Source of the DNA: Methylotuvimicrobium buryatense 5G | GTDB taxonomy: Bacteria; Pseudomonadota; Gammaproteobacteria; Methylococcales; Methylomonadaceae | Length of the DNA: 64,000 bases | Direction: 5' to 3' | Assembly (NCBI RefSeq): GCF_000341735.1 | Contig: NZ_KB455575.1 | Span: 914,852-978,851 of the forward strand | In this document: positions 35,445 through 46,500 of the stretch, one piece after another | How positions within the stretch are numbered: the stretch's first letter is position 1 | Layout: the number at the start of each line of letters is the position of its first letter | Notes under the pieces: generated by a model | What the model was told of the DNA's origin: nothing | The model's database searches: none | The model's input: only the letters and a program-made list of their open reading frames with translations | Translations under genes and position numbers: made by a program

Positions 35445-35882
35445 ATGGCGCAAGTCTATCCATTACCGCGTTTTCACTTTCAAGTGGATTGGGGCGGTGC
35501 AAAATTGAGTTTTACCGAAGTCACGGGTCTTGTGATGGAGCGTGAAAAGGTCGAGTACCGGCACAGCGACAGCAAGGATTTCAGCAAGATCAGCATGCCC
35601 GGATTGATCAAACTCAGCAATATCACGATGAAACGCGGCAAATTCGAAGGCGACTTCGATTATAACGATTGGCTCGACGAAATCGCCAACGAACGAGTCG
35701 AAGGCCGCCGCGATGTCGTGATTCGTTTATTGAACGAAAAACACGAACCGGTCGCGGCTTGGTCGGCGACACGTTGTTTTCCGGTCAAGGTCACCGCGCC
35801 CGATTTAAAGTCCGACGCCAATGAAGTCGCGATCGAAACCATCGAGGTCGCGCACGAAGGACTCAAACTAATGAAAGTATAA
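35445..35882 (+). CDS. eCIS tube protein 1 (T4 gp19-like)
   Basis: 145 residues from the ATG at 35445; the frame's upstream extension to 35340 is MITE sequence. An AAGAGGGA ribosome site precedes the start. The fold signature of tail tube proteins is present: FHFQVDWGG...FTEVTGLVMEREKVEYRHSD, then ITMKRGKF, DWLDEI and a C-terminal IETIEVAHEGL. These form the stacked hexamer rings of the inner tube. It is 6 bp from the second tube gene. Confidence 0.92.
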   Translation: MAQVYPLPRFHFQVDWGGAKLSFTEVTGLVMEREKVEYRHSDSKDFSKISMPGLIKLSNITMKRGKFEGDFDYNDWLDEIANERVEGRRDVVIRLLNEKHEPVAAWSATRCFPVKVTAPDLKSDANEVAIETIEVAHEGLKLMKV

Positions 35883-35887
35883 CGCCG

Positions 35888-36328
35888 ATGGCCGATTACT
35901 ATCCGCCGCTCGGCTTTTATTACAAAGTGGAGTTCGGCATCAGCCAAGTGAGCAATGACGTCCGGTTTCAGTCGGTCTCGGGTCTCACCGTGGAATACGA
36001 TTATGAAAGTTTCAAGGAAGGCGGCGAAAACCGTTTCGAACATAAATTGCCGGTCCGAACCAAGTATGCCGACATGGTCTTGAAACGCGGTATGTTGACC
36101 GATTCCGACGTGATCGATTGGTTGCTCGATGCCTTTCGCGACCGTGTGTTCAAGCCCGCGTCGGTCAATGTAATTTTAATGAATGAAAAAAGCGAACCCT
36201 TGCGAACTTGGAAAGTCGCTCAGGCGATACCGAAAAAATGGCAGATCGGCGATTTCAACGCCAACGAAAGCGCGGTCGTCATCGAAACGATCGAATTGAC
36301 CTACCGTTATTTCACAGTGCAAACCTGA
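35888..36328 (+). CDS. eCIS tube protein 2 (Pvc1/Pvc5-like)
   Basis: 146 residues. It shares the tube pattern with its neighbour: YYKVEFG...FQSVSGLTVEYDYESFKEGG, MVLKRGML, DWLLDAF and a terminal IETIELTYRYF. In PVC-type systems one of the paralogues forms the bulk tube and the other the tube-initiating ring on the spike; which is which cannot be told from the sequence. Intergenic gaps of 5 and 7 bp show tight operon packing. Confidence 0.92.
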   Translation: MADYYPPLGFYYKVEFGISQVSNDVRFQSVSGLTVEYDYESFKEGGENRFEHKLPVRTKYADMVLKRGMLTDSDVIDWLLDAFRDRVFKPASVNVILMNEKSEPLRTWKVAQAIPKKWQIGDFNANESAVVIETIELTYRYFTVQT

Positions 36329-36335
36329 GTCCGCC

Positions 36336-36524
36336 ATGCCGATTGAAATCAAAGAACTGCATATCAAAGTCACGGTCAACCCGCCCGAAGAGGGGAACCT
36401 TCGGCAAGAACCGGGCAATGCCGGCAGAGGGGGCGCGGCGGGAAATCCGATCGACCAAGATGCCTTGATTGCCGAGTGCGTCGAACAAGTTTTACAGATT
36501 CTGCAAAATAAAACGGAGCGCTGA
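36336..36524 (+). CDS. Small eCIS protein, DUF5908-like (Pvc6 position)
   Basis: 62 residues, starting MPIEIKELHIKVTVN and ending in a helix LIAECVEQVLQILQNKTER. Short proteins with an N-terminal IEIKEL strand and a C-terminal amphipathic helix occupy this position in eCIS operons and are known as DUF5908. Its last base is the first base of the next gene's start codon (TGATG overlap). Confidence 0.8.
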   Translation: MPIEIKELHIKVTVNPPEEGNLRQEPGNAGRGGAAGNPIDQDALIAECVEQVLQILQNKTER

Positions 36525-37231
36525 TGGCCGAGAACGGGAAACTGGAAAAGATGTTGATACTGGCTTTCTCCGATTCGGAAAAAGCCGAAAGCGGCGGCTT
36601 GCTCGAAGCCGACGAAAGCTTCGAGGCCTTGATCAATCCGGAGAGCTATACGCTCGACTATAAGCTCAAGTTTTCCGAATCCGGGCAAGGGCAGGGGACC
36701 AGCGGTCAACAATTAAAATACGAATATACCGAACCGGAAGAAATTTCCTTCGAATTTTTATTCGACAATACCGGCATCATCGACGGTAAACCGCGCGACT
36801 CGATCGCCGACGACATCAAGGCGTTCAAGGAAGTGTTGACCGGCTATAAAGGCGATGCTCACGAACCGCGGCATTTTAAGCTGGTTTGGGGCGAGCATTC
36901 GATTTTTAAGGGGCGGGTCGTCGAAGTCGGCATTACTTACAAACTGTTCAGACCGGACGGTACGCCGATACGGGCATTGGTCAAGGTCAAGTTCAAAAGC
37001 AGTATCGAAGAAGAAAAACGCGCCGCGAAAGAAAACAAAAGTTCGCCCGACTTGAGCCACAGCCGCAGAGTCAAGGCCGGCGATACGTTGCCGTTGATGT
37101 GTTACAAAATCTACGGCGATCCGCGTTATTACTTGGAAATCGCAAAAATCAACCGATTGGATCACTTCAGGTCGCTCGAACCCGGCCGTGAAATCGTGTT
37201 TCCTCCGGTCAACAAAACGGCTCGATCATGA
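36524..37231 (+). CDS. LysM-containing hub adaptor (Pvc7-like)
   Basis: 235 residues. The N-terminal 150 residues contain ALINPESYTLDYKLKF and ISFEFLFDNTGIID, typical of the CIS tube-LysM family. The C-terminal part is a LysM-like module (VKAGDTLPLMCYKIYGDPRYYLEIAKIN, then LEPGREIVFPP). These proteins link the tube to the spike and baseplate. The stop overlaps the vgrG start by 4 bp. Confidence 0.9.
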   Translation: MAENGKLEKMLILAFSDSEKAESGGLLEADESFEALINPESYTLDYKLKFSESGQGQGTSGQQLKYEYTEPEEISFEFLFDNTGIIDGKPRDSIADDIKAFKEVLTGYKGDAHEPRHFKLVWGEHSIFKGRVVEVGITYKLFRPDGTPIRALVKVKFKSSIEEEKRAAKENKSSPDLSHSRRVKAGDTLPLMCYKIYGDPRYYLEIAKINRLDHFRSLEPGREIVFPPVNKTARS

Positions 37232-38994
37232 GAAACGAATCCGCCATACCAACGCCGGCCACCCCCGATGTTTGTACGGTGGCTTTATTAATCGACGGCA
37301 CCGAAATTCCGGGACAATTTCAGGTGCTATCGGTCAGCGTCAAAAAAGAATTGAACCGGATTCCGTCAGCCACGATTCAACTAAAAGACGGCGAAGCGGC
37401 GCAAGCCGACTTTCCCGCCAGTAATACCGGATTGTTCATTCCGGGTCAAAAGATCGAAATTCAGTTCGGTTACCGCTCGCAAAACGCCACGGTATTTAAA
37501 GGCATGATCGTCAAGCATAGTATCAAGCTCAGAAAAAACGAAAGCCTCTTGATTCTGGACTGCCGGCATGAAGCGGTCAAAATGACGTCCGGCATACACA
37601 GCCGCTACTTTACCGAACAAAAAGACAGCGACATTATCGAAACATTATTCGGCGACTACGGCTTGACCGGCACGAGCGATACGACGGAACCGGATTTACA
37701 AGAGGTCGTGCAATTCGAATCGACCGATTGGGATTTTATGCTATGCCGGGCCGAAGCGAACGGTTTCGTCGTCAATGTCGGCGACGATGCGATTACCGTC
37801 GGCAAGCCCGCAACCGGCGAAGAATCGGTCGTGAAGGTCGGTTACGGTTCGACCCTGTTGGAACTGGATGCCGAAATCGATGCACGTTTGCAAAGTCCCG
37901 GAATCAAGGCTACGGCTTGGCATGCGGCCGATCAGGCATTGATCGAAGCCGAAGCTTCCGAACCGAAATCCGCCAGTGCCGGCAATATCGATGCCGAGAC
38001 ATTGGCGGCGATATTAGGCACTGAAATGCATGAAATACGCCATGGCGGCGGATTGAGTCAGCCGGAATTGAAAGCCTGGGCCGATGCGCGTTTGTTGAAG
38101 GAACGTCTAGCCAGAATCAGAGGCCGGGCGAAATTTCAAGGCATTGCCGAGGTCATGCCGGGGACCGTGATCGAAGTCAGCGGCATCGGCGAGCGCTTTG
38201 CCGGACTGTTTTATGTGTCGGGCGTGCGGCATTGCGTTTCCGGCGGCAACTGGGAAACCGATGCCCAACTGGGCCTAAATCCCGATCTATTTGCCGAAAC
38301 CTATAACTTACGCCCATTGCCGGCGTCAGGATTATTGCCGTCGGTCTGCGGATTGCAAATGGGCGTCGTGACGGTATTGGAAAACGATCCTAAAGGCGAA
38401 GACAGAATAAAGGTTCGGCTGCCGCTGGTCGACACGGCCGATGAAGGCATTTGGGCAAGGCTTGCAACGCTGGATGCCGGCGAAGGGCGAGGAACGTTTT
38501 TTCGGCCCGAGATCGGCGATGAAGTCGTGGTCGGATTTCTCGGCGACGATCCGCGTTATCCGGTCGTGTTGGGCATGTGTCACAGCAGTGCGAAACCGGC
38601 GCCGGAGCCCGCGAAGGACGACAATCATTTGAAAGGCTATGTCAGCCGCGAAAAGATGGCCTTGACCTTCGACGATGAAAACAAAGTCGTCGTGCTCGAA
38701 ACGCCGAGCGGCAACCGTCTGAATTTGTCCGAAGACGAGCAGGCTGTCGTGATCGAGGATCAGAACGGCAATAAAGTCACCATGAATGCCGACGGCATCA
38801 AGCTCGAAAGCGTCAAAGACTTGATATTACAAGCCGCCGGCGACGTCAAGATCGAAGGCATCAATACCGAACTGAGTGCGCAAGCCGAATTCAAGGCCTC
38901 GGGTTCCGGTTCGGCCGAAATTTCCGGCGCCAGCACCACGGTCAAGGGCAGCGCCAGCACCACGATCCAAGGCGGCGTCGTGCAGATCAATTGA
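37228..38994 (+). CDS. VgrG-like spike protein (Pvc8-like)
   Basis: 588 residues. Residues 1-350 are gp27-like, with IEIQFGYRSQNATVFKGMI and the LL-rich barrel segments. Residues about 372-470 are the gp5-type OB domain (MGVVTVLENDPKGEDRIKVRLP, EIGDEVVVGFLGDDPRYPVVLG). The C-terminus is a repetitive beta-helix spike (VVIEDQNGNKVTMNADGI, VKGSASTTIQGGVVQIN). It forms the central spike that carries the tube and the PAAR tip. Followed after 12 bp by the PAAR gene. Confidence 0.95.
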   Translation: MRNESAIPTPATPDVCTVALLIDGTEIPGQFQVLSVSVKKELNRIPSATIQLKDGEAAQADFPASNTGLFIPGQKIEIQFGYRSQNATVFKGMIVKHSIKLRKNESLLILDCRHEAVKMTSGIHSRYFTEQKDSDIIETLFGDYGLTGTSDTTEPDLQEVVQFESTDWDFMLCRAEANGFVVNVGDDAITVGKPATGEESVVKVGYGSTLLELDAEIDARLQSPGIKATAWHAADQALIEAEASEPKSASAGNIDAETLAAILGTEMHEIRHGGGLSQPELKAWADARLLKERLARIRGRAKFQGIAEVMPGTVIEVSGIGERFAGLFYVSGVRHCVSGGNWETDAQLGLNPDLFAETYNLRPLPASGLLPSVCGLQMGVVTVLENDPKGEDRIKVRLPLVDTADEGIWARLATLDAGEGRGTFFRPEIGDEVVVGFLGDDPRYPVVLGMCHSSAKPAPEPAKDDNHLKGYVSREKMALTFDDENKVVVLETPSGNRLNLSEDEQAVVIEDQNGNKVTMNADGIKLESVKDLILQAAGDVKIEGINTELSAQAEFKASGSGSAEISGASTTVKGSASTTIQGGVVQIN

Positions 38995-39006
38995 GGAGAT
39001 GAAGCG

Positions 39007-39276
39007 ATGTTACCGGCAGCCAGAATCACCGACATGATCGTCAGCACCGCGACGCAAGGCGCTCCGGTGCCGATCATTCCGCCGGGCGAACCGACCGTTT
39101 TGATCGGCGGTTTACCGGCGGCGCGCTTGGGAGATTCGTGCGGAGTCGATGCGATTATCATGGGTTCGGCAACGGTCATGATCGGCGGCATGCCGGCCGC
39201 GCGTGTCGGCGATTCGAGCGCTTCGGGCGGCGCGATCCTGCCGCCCGGTATGCCGACAGTATTGATAGGAGGATGA
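39007..39276 (+). CDS. PAAR spike-tip protein (Pvc10-like)
   Basis: 89 residues with repeated PAAR motifs: MLPAARITDM, LIGGLPAARLGDSCG and MIGGMPAARVGDSS. The fold is a small zinc-bound cone that sharpens the VgrG spike. No extension domain is fused to it, so effectors are not carried on this protein. The gene ends 1 bp before the gp25 start. Confidence 0.95.
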   Translation: MLPAARITDMIVSTATQGAPVPIIPPGEPTVLIGGLPAARLGDSCGVDAIIMGSATVMIGGMPAARVGDSSASGGAILPPGMPTVLIGG

Positions 39277-39277
39277 C

Positions 39278-39715
39278 ATGAGTTTTCTCGGACGCGGCTG
39301 GTCTTTTCCGCCGACATTCAACCGGGCAAGCGGCGGCGTTACGATGCTCGAAGCCGAAGCAGACATCGCTTCGAGCCTTGAGATTCTACTGAGCACCGCG
39401 CAAGGCGAGCGCACGATGCTGCCTAGATACGGCTGTAATTTGCAGGAGTTGGTGTTCGAAAATTTAGATACGCGCATGAAAACCTTGATGGCGGACAAAG
39501 TGGAATCGGCGATTTTATATCATGAGCCGCGTATCGAACTGGAAAGCGTTCGGCTCGACGATAGCCTGGAGCTCGAGGGCGTGGTATTGATCGAAGTGAT
39601 CTACCGCGTCAAGGCTACGAACTCGCGCTTCAATTTCGTTTATCCCTATTACAAATTGGAGGGTACCGATATTAACCTAACCGCAGCCGTCAACCTCTTG
39701 CCCGATAGCGATTGA
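39278..39715 (+). CDS. Baseplate wedge protein, gp25-like (Pvc9-like)
   Basis: 145 residues, starting MSFLGRGWSFPP. It has the GPW/gp25 core SSLEILLSTAQGERTMLPRYGCNLQ followed by the LVFE region. The gp25-type protein joins sheath to baseplate in contractile tails and T6SS (TssE). The next gene begins 3 bp after its stop. Confidence 0.94.
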   Translation: MSFLGRGWSFPPTFNRASGGVTMLEAEADIASSLEILLSTAQGERTMLPRYGCNLQELVFENLDTRMKTLMADKVESAILYHEPRIELESVRLDDSLELEGVVLIEVIYRVKATNSRFNFVYPYYKLEGTDINLTAAVNLLPDSD

Positions 39716-39718
39716 ATC

Positions 39719-42700
39719 ATGGCCAACTCGGATTGCAAACAAAACACCGATGCCTCGAGGCTAGCGCATGAAGGCAGAAGCCGAGACTTGCGTGTGCCGA
39801 AGGCTTTGGATCCGAACCATGTGCCGGTTAATGAACGAGGACCGGAGTACGGCCTGGTGTTTGCAAAAGCCTATTCGGCCTATCTCAATTATTATGACCC
39901 GAACAACAGCGTCACCGGCGATTGGCAAAGTTTTTTCGATAAGGATGTCTCGGTGTTGTTGGCTGTCGCCGCGATACAAGACGTCGACGCGTACCGCTCG
40001 GCCGTCAAAGCCTATTTCGATTTTTTGAATAATAGCGGCAATCGAACGCAAGCAGAGGCGCTCAAACAACGCGTGGGTTTCTTGTTCAGTATCGCGGCGA
40101 CCATGGCCAAGCGACTAGACCGCTTGAAAGAAAACTTGCCGGTCGATACGGCGCTGAAAAATCTTTTGCAAAACCGCATACGATCGCAGTCGGCGCAAGG
40201 TTTCAAACGGCTTATCGCCTACTACAAGGCTTACGAGAGCGATTTCGGATTGACCGACGACGAGCTGGACGTTGCTGCGGAATTGACGATATTCGGTCAA
40301 GAAGCCCAATCCTTCGGCGATATCTATCGAAGGCCCTTTTCGAAAGATTGGATCATCGGCAACTTTCCGGATTGGCCGCATTACATCGACAGCATCGTCA
40401 AGGATGCGGGGGGTTTCGGCCCACTGCTTGACCCGTCCAATCCGAATTATTGGTTTTCGATCCATAATTCGATCGCGAGCCACAACCTTTTTACATCGAT
40501 ATTCGATGATTTTTTAAAAATCTATGCGCGCATCGTCGTCGAAGCCAAACAAGAACTGGAAAATTCGTTCATTCAAAACGGCAATCATGAGCCGCATTAT
40601 GCACTGCTGATCGCCTTTTTACGCTTATTCGAAGGGACTCGGGCCGAGATCAACACCTTGACAGGCCGGCACCTGGATTTTTATTACCGGGACATTTTAC
40701 AGCTCAAGGAAAAACCCGCCGAACCGCCTCGGGTCCATTTATTGGCCGAATTGGCTAAACATGCCGACAGTCACCGGTTCGATAGCGGCGTGTCGTTCAA
40801 GGCCGGAAAGGACGAGTCAGGCATCGAGGCCTTTTTTACGAACGACCGCGATTTCATTGCCAATAAAGCGAAGGTCGCAGAGCTGAAAACCGTATACCGT
40901 CATGGCGGCGAAGCGGTCACCGGATTGGGTGTCAATGCGGCTAAACAGTCGGGCCGTTACTATGCCTCGCCGGTTGCCGATTCCGAAGACGGACTGGGGG
41001 CGAAACTGACCAACGAAGAACAATCTTGGCATCCGTTTTTCAATAAACGCTATAGCAATGCGCTACTGGAAAGCATTGCGATGCCCGAGGCCGAACTGGG
41101 TTTTGCTATCGCTTCGCACTATTTATGGTTGGCGGAAGGAGATCGGATCATCACGCTGGAGTTTCAGTTATCGGGCAGTCCCGCAGGAAACTCGCCCGAA
41201 TTAAAAAATGCGATTGTTTGCCAATTGACCGGCGAAGACGATTGGTTCGAAATTACCGCTACGACCTTCGTTTTAAGCGGTAATTCGATCACATTCGAGC
41301 TTCGCTTGGACGGCGCCGACCCGGCCGTGACGCCTTATTCGGAGAAAGTGCATGCTCGAGGCTTTAAGACGTCGCTGCCGGTCCTGATGATTCGATTGAA
41401 GCATCGTGCGGACAGCGTTTTTGCTTATGAAACGTTGCGCGATCCGGTCATCGCCTCGATTCAATTGAGCGTCGACGTAAAAGGCGTGCGCTCGCTTGCC
41501 GTATCGAACGATTTCGGTACGGTGGATTTGTCGAAACCGTTTCAACCCTTCGGTGCGCGTCCGGTCAACGGCAACCGGTTGACGATCGGGTCGAGCGAGG
41601 TTTTTCAAAAACGTCTCGACTCGGCCAAATTATACATCGAATGGCAAAATCCCCCGTCGTACTATCCGCCGGGCGGATTGTTATTACACGCTTATCCTAT
41701 TGTATTCAATATCTTAGAAAGCAATGGCGAGCCTCAACCGCCGTTCACCGCGAGTCAAATGGACACTACGTTAAATATCGTTCAAAGCGGCGTACCGACG
41801 ATTGGGCTAGCCTATTTGAAAGCCGGGCAATGGCAAGCGTCATCGGCTTCGGCTAATTTCGCCGCGACGGAATTCGATTTGACCGATACCGCGCAACATG
41901 CCTTCCATCAAGACATCAGTTTTGCGAACAATGCGGTTTATCGCATCGATGATGTCAACGGTTTTGTACGTTTGATTTTTCAAGGGGATTTCGGATTCGA
42001 CCAATATTTAACGGATTTAACGAATTTTCTGACCGACCAAGAACCTAAACCGGATTCGCATCCCGGCGCGCCGCCGGTCGGACCGTTTATCGAACAGCTT
42101 ATTATCGATTATCGGGCCTCCCAGGCTATCATGCTGAATTCGGCGTTACCGGACGCCATGCAACAGCGCGAAGTGCATTTTTTCCATATCGGCCCGTTCG
42201 GTCAAGCCGAACAACACCCGGCGCTCAATACCGCCAAACAGGTCAATCTGCTGCCACAGTTCGGTTTTATGCGCGATGAACTGACGGTTCATAGCGAAGC
42301 CGAATGCTATATCGGCATCGATGGGCTCGAACCGCCGCAAAACCTGTCTCTGCTGTTCCAAGTCGCGGACGGCACGGCCGACCCGTTGACGATCAAACCC
42401 GACCCGCATATCCACTGGAACTATCTACGCGGCAACGAATGGATTGCTTTCAAAAAAGACGAAGTCGAGGACGGCACGGGCGGTCTATTGAACTCCGGCA
42501 TCATCAGGTTTGCACTACCGAACGACGCCGATAACAACAACTCGATTTTGCCCCCCGGCATGCATTGGCTAAGGGCGGCGGTTGCATCGCACAGCGAAGC
42601 GGTTTGCCGTTTACAAGCCGTTTCTGCGCAAGCCTTGCAGGCGACCTTTAGCGACCGAGGCAACGATCCCGGCTTCTCGGCGAAACCGCTAAAAGCCGGC

Positions 42701-43510
42701 ACGATAAGTCAGTTGGAGCGGCCAAATGCGGCCGTCAAAAAGATCGAGCAGCCTTTTTCCTCGTTCGGCGGACGCGGCGCCGAAACGCCGGCGGCTTTTT
42801 ATACGCGCGTCAGCGAGCGTTTGCGTCATAAGGACAGAGCGGTCGCGCTTTGGGATTACGAACACCTGGTTTTGGAAGCCTTTCCGCAAATTTATCGCGT
42901 CAAATGCCTGAATCATACTCAGTACGAGCCCGGAGAAAACGGCGATTTCGTCTATCGGGAACTCGCGCCGGGCCATGTTACGCTAGTCGCGATTCCCAAT
43001 CTGCGATTCCAAACGTATCGCGATCCCCTCAAACCCTATACGAGTCTCGGCTTGCTCGATGAAATCAAGGATTTTTTGAGTTCGCGCGTGCCCTGTTTCG
43101 TCAACTTGCATGTCCGCAATCCGCGCTTCGAGACCGTGCATTGCTCGTGTAAAGTCCGTTTTCATGAAGGCTTCGACGAGACGTTTTATCGCAATACGCT
43201 ACGCCAAGCGATTACCCGGTTTTTGTCGCCCTGGGCTTTTGCGAACGATGCAAAGCCCTCTTTCGGCGGAAAAATTCATCAATCGGTATTGATTCGTTTC
43301 ATCGAAGAGCAGACTTATGTCGATTATTTGACCGACTTTGTGTTGTATCACGATAGCGGCGGGACGGCAGGAGAAGTTGCGGTCCATGAAGCGGCAGGCT
43401 CGACTGCGGCATCGATTTTGGTTTCGGCGCCGGCCGGCGAACACCAAATCGATGTCATCAAACCCGCCGCAGTGCATGAACTCGGCGAAACCTGTCCGTG
43501 CGAGCCATGA
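39719..43510 (+). CDS. Large baseplate J-like protein (Pvc11-like)
   Basis: 1263 residues, ATG at 39719. Its position after gp25, its length and its C-terminal half match the large eCIS baseplate wedge protein: RGAETPAAFYTRVSERLRHKD, the ALWDYEHLVLEAFPQIYRVK segment, and a final region homologous to phage gpJ (VHCSCKVRFHEGFDETFYRN). The N-terminal 700 residues are specific to eCIS and not recognisable. Together with the next protein it forms the wedge that triggers sheath contraction. Confidence 0.85.
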   Translation: MANSDCKQNTDASRLAHEGRSRDLRVPKALDPNHVPVNERGPEYGLVFAKAYSAYLNYYDPNNSVTGDWQSFFDKDVSVLLAVAAIQDVDAYRSAVKAYFDFLNNSGNRTQAEALKQRVGFLFSIAATMAKRLDRLKENLPVDTALKNLLQNRIRSQSAQGFKRLIAYYKAYESDFGLTDDELDVAAELTIFGQEAQSFGDIYRRPFSKDWIIGNFPDWPHYIDSIVKDAGGFGPLLDPSNPNYWFSIHNSIASHNLFTSIFDDFLKIYARIVVEAKQELENSFIQNGNHEPHYALLIAFLRLFEGTRAEINTLTGRHLDFYYRDILQLKEKPAEPPRVHLLAELAKHADSHRFDSGVSFKAGKDESGIEAFFTNDRDFIANKAKVAELKTVYRHGGEAVTGLGVNAAKQSGRYYASPVADSEDGLGAKLTNEEQSWHPFFNKRYSNALLESIAMPEAELGFAIASHYLWLAEGDRIITLEFQLSGSPAGNSPELKNAIVCQLTGEDDWFEITATTFVLSGNSITFELRLDGADPAVTPYSEKVHARGFKTSLPVLMIRLKHRADSVFAYETLRDPVIASIQLSVDVKGVRSLAVSNDFGTVDLSKPFQPFGARPVNGNRLTIGSSEVFQKRLDSAKLYIEWQNPPSYYPPGGLLLHAYPIVFNILESNGEPQPPFTASQMDTTLNIVQSGVPTIGLAYLKAGQWQASSASANFAATEFDLTDTAQHAFHQDISFANNAVYRIDDVNGFVRLIFQGDFGFDQYLTDLTNFLTDQEPKPDSHPGAPPVGPFIEQLIIDYRASQAIMLNSALPDAMQQREVHFFHIGPFGQAEQHPALNTAKQVNLLPQFGFMRDELTVHSEAECYIGIDGLEPPQNLSLLFQVADGTADPLTIKPDPHIHWNYLRGNEWIAFKKDEVEDGTGGLLNSGIIRFALPNDADNNNSILPPGMHWLRAAVASHSEAVCRLQAVSAQALQATFSDRGNDPGFSAKPLKAGTISQLERPNAAVKKIEQPFSSFGGRGAETPAAFYTRVSERLRHKDRAVALWDYEHLVLEAFPQIYRVKCLNHTQYEPGENGDFVYRELAPGHVTLVAIPNLRFQTYRDPLKPYTSLGLLDEIKDFLSSRVPCFVNLHVRNPRFETVHCSCKVRFHEGFDETFYRNTLRQAITRFLSPWAFANDAKPSFGGKIHQSVLIRFIEEQTYVDYLTDFVLYHDSGGTAGEVAVHEAAGSTAASILVSAPAGEHQIDVIKPAAVHELGETCPCEP

Positions 43511-46500
43511 AAGAGCCTGCCGTTTTCTTACCCCGACTGGATTCGCAAAAGCCTAGCGAAGACTTTTTTGCGTTGCGCCGCGAAGGCATCGGCTATATCG
43601 AGCAGGCCGGCAGTCGGCATTGGACCGATTACAACACCCACGATCCGGGCATCACGATCCTGGAAGCCTTATGTTATGCGTTGACCGATATCGCTTACCG
43701 AAGCGGTTGGGATATCAAGGACCTATTAACCCTTGAAACCTCGACCGCTGCCGACCCTTTTCCAAGACAAGCTTTTTATACCGCACGCGAGATTTTAACG
43801 AGCGGCCCTGTGACGCCGAACGATTTCAGGCGCGTTTTAATCGATTTGGAACCGGTGCGCAATGCATGGATATTTTGTAAGCAATGCGCCTGCGAAACCG
43901 ATTATTACGTAGTGTGCGACGAAGACCGTTTGGCTTTGTCTTATCGGCAACTCGAACAAGGCGAACTCGATGCGAAAAAAGTCACGGTATCGGGTTTATA
44001 CGAAGTCTTGCTGGAATTGGAATCCGACCCTGAGTTGGGCGACTTGAATGCCCGCAAAATTCAGAAAATGCGTCATTTTTACGATGCCGAAGGCAGAGTG
44101 CAGACCCGAGTCATTGAGCTGCGTTTCCCCGATTTATCCTTGTCCGCTGAGGAGGAATGGCAAGCTTTTTTAGATCATCCGAACGACTATTCGGTCAGCG
44201 TACGTATCGGTGCGACCGATGACTATGACGTATTGACCGACCCGTTGTTGGATCAGGCCGGCAAGGATCGCTATTTAAAGAGACATTGGCGGGAATTGTT
44301 CTATGTCGATTTTCAAGTCGATTTTCAACAGGAATCGGTGGGATTGACGCTGAATATCGACCATGCCACGCTACGGGTGTTCGGCAATGCCGATGCAAAG
44401 GAAGAAACAACGCTGGCCGAACTTGTAGAGTTGCTGGAAGACGTTTCGGATTCGGGAATCGTCGGACTTTACCGGCGCAAAGTGCACAAGATCGCTCAAG
44501 CTGTTGAACAGGCCAAGCAGTCATTGCATAAGAGGCGCAATCTCGATGAAGATTTTTGCCGTATCGAAGGTATAGCGCTGGCCGAAATTGCGGTGTGCGC
44601 CGATGTCGAAGTGGCCTCCGATGCCGATATCGACCGCGTGCAAGCGCGTATCTGGCAGGAAATCGAACATTACCTGAATCCGCCGATCGCGTTTTACAGT
44701 TTGCAAGAATTGCGCGATGAAGGCTTGTCGGTCGAGGCCATTTTTAACGGACCGGCGCTCGACAACGGTTTCATCAAGTCCGAAGATCTGCAACGGGCGA
44801 TGTTGAAGTCGGAAATCAGAGCGTCCGATATCATTAAGCGTTTAATGGCGATCGACGGCGTTCTGGCGGTCAACAACCTGCTGCTGACCCTCTATGACCC
44901 GCAAGGCCGAATCGTCAAAGGCAAGGCCGACCCCATTCAGCAAAACGACGGCAAGCCTTTGTTCGATCCGGATCGAATCAGCGCGGCCTGGTTGCTGATG
45001 CTCGACGATCGCAGACAGCCGCGATTTTACCGCGAAGCATCGCGATTCTTGTTTTTTAAAAACGGCCTGCCTTTTCAAGCGAGGCACGACGAAGCCGTCG
45101 CGACCTTGCATCAATTGCGCGGCGAAGCCGAACGCCCGAAGATCAAAAATACGCCGAAAGACCTGCCGTTGCCGAAGGGAATGTACCGAGATCCCGGCCA
45201 TTATTTTTCGATACAAAACGAATTTCCGCAGAGCTATGGCATCGGCCCCGAAGGCCTGCCCAGCCATGCGTCCAAATTACGCCGGGCTCAAGCCAAACAA
45301 TTGAAAGCCTATTTGCTGGTATTCGAGCAATTCTTGGCCAATCAAATAGCACAGCTAGCGCAAAGTACCGATTGTTTTTCGTTGGACCCCGGTATACGTC
45401 AAACCTATTTTATCAAGGAGTTAACGCAAGATATCATCGACGGTTACGACGATCTGGTCGCCGATTTGGATAAAGAAAAACTTGAAAAGCTGATCGAGTC
45501 CGAACCGGAATTCTTGCAGCGGCGTAACCGGTTTCTCGATCACTTATTGGCCCGTTTCGGCGAACAGTTATCCGACTACACCTTATTGCTAAGCGACCTT
45601 GCCGGCCGTCAAAAAGCGCAAGCATCCTTGATCGATACCAAACTCGCCCTGCTCAAAGGACTGCCGGAAATTAGCCGGTACCGTTACCGGTCGTTCGACA
45701 CTACCGGCGAAGCTTGCGCGCAAAAGCAATATCCGGTTCTGAAAAAACGCGTCAATCTGCTGCTGGGCATTGCCGATCTGAAGATGACATTGTCGCCATT
45801 GGAAACCATCGCCGGCAAGACCGAAATCGCTTTTGAATTGATGGATTGGAATAATCGGCCCTGGTTGACCGGGACGCTTGAGCTTGACGCATACGCTGCA
45901 TCGAACACCGCCGCTTACCGTACGGTCGTCAAGCAAATGAGCGACCCTGAAATTTATCGGATAGATGAGCAGACTCATCGATTAACGCTTGAGGAGGATA
46001 CGATCGTATTGCGCGCCGCTCATCCGGATGATTTGACGACAGAGGCCGAGGCGCAAAAGATCAAGGCCGTTTTACTGAATTGGAGCGCGCACCAACGAAC
46101 GATCCTGGTCGAACATGTGCTGCTCAGACCGAAGTTTCCCGGCGACGCGCTTTATCCCGTATGCTCTGAAGGCGTATGTAAAACCTGCGGCTTTGAGGAC
46201 CCTTATTCGTTTCGTTTAACCTGGGTCATGCCGGGCTGGACCTCGCCGTATAACGTCAACTTGGATTTGCGAGCGTTTGCCGAACGCACGATACGCCAAG
46301 AAACGCCGACGCACTTATTGAGCAAAATCTGTTGGGTCGGCAATAAAAGGATTATCGACAATCCCTGCGAACCGCTCGTGAACGAGTTGGCCGCGCTATT
46401 GCTCGAACAAAACCAGGCTACGGAAGAGGAGTCCTGCGACTGTGCAAAAGCGATTTACAGTGATTTCAGCCGAGTCTTCAATGACTGGTACCACGGCAAA

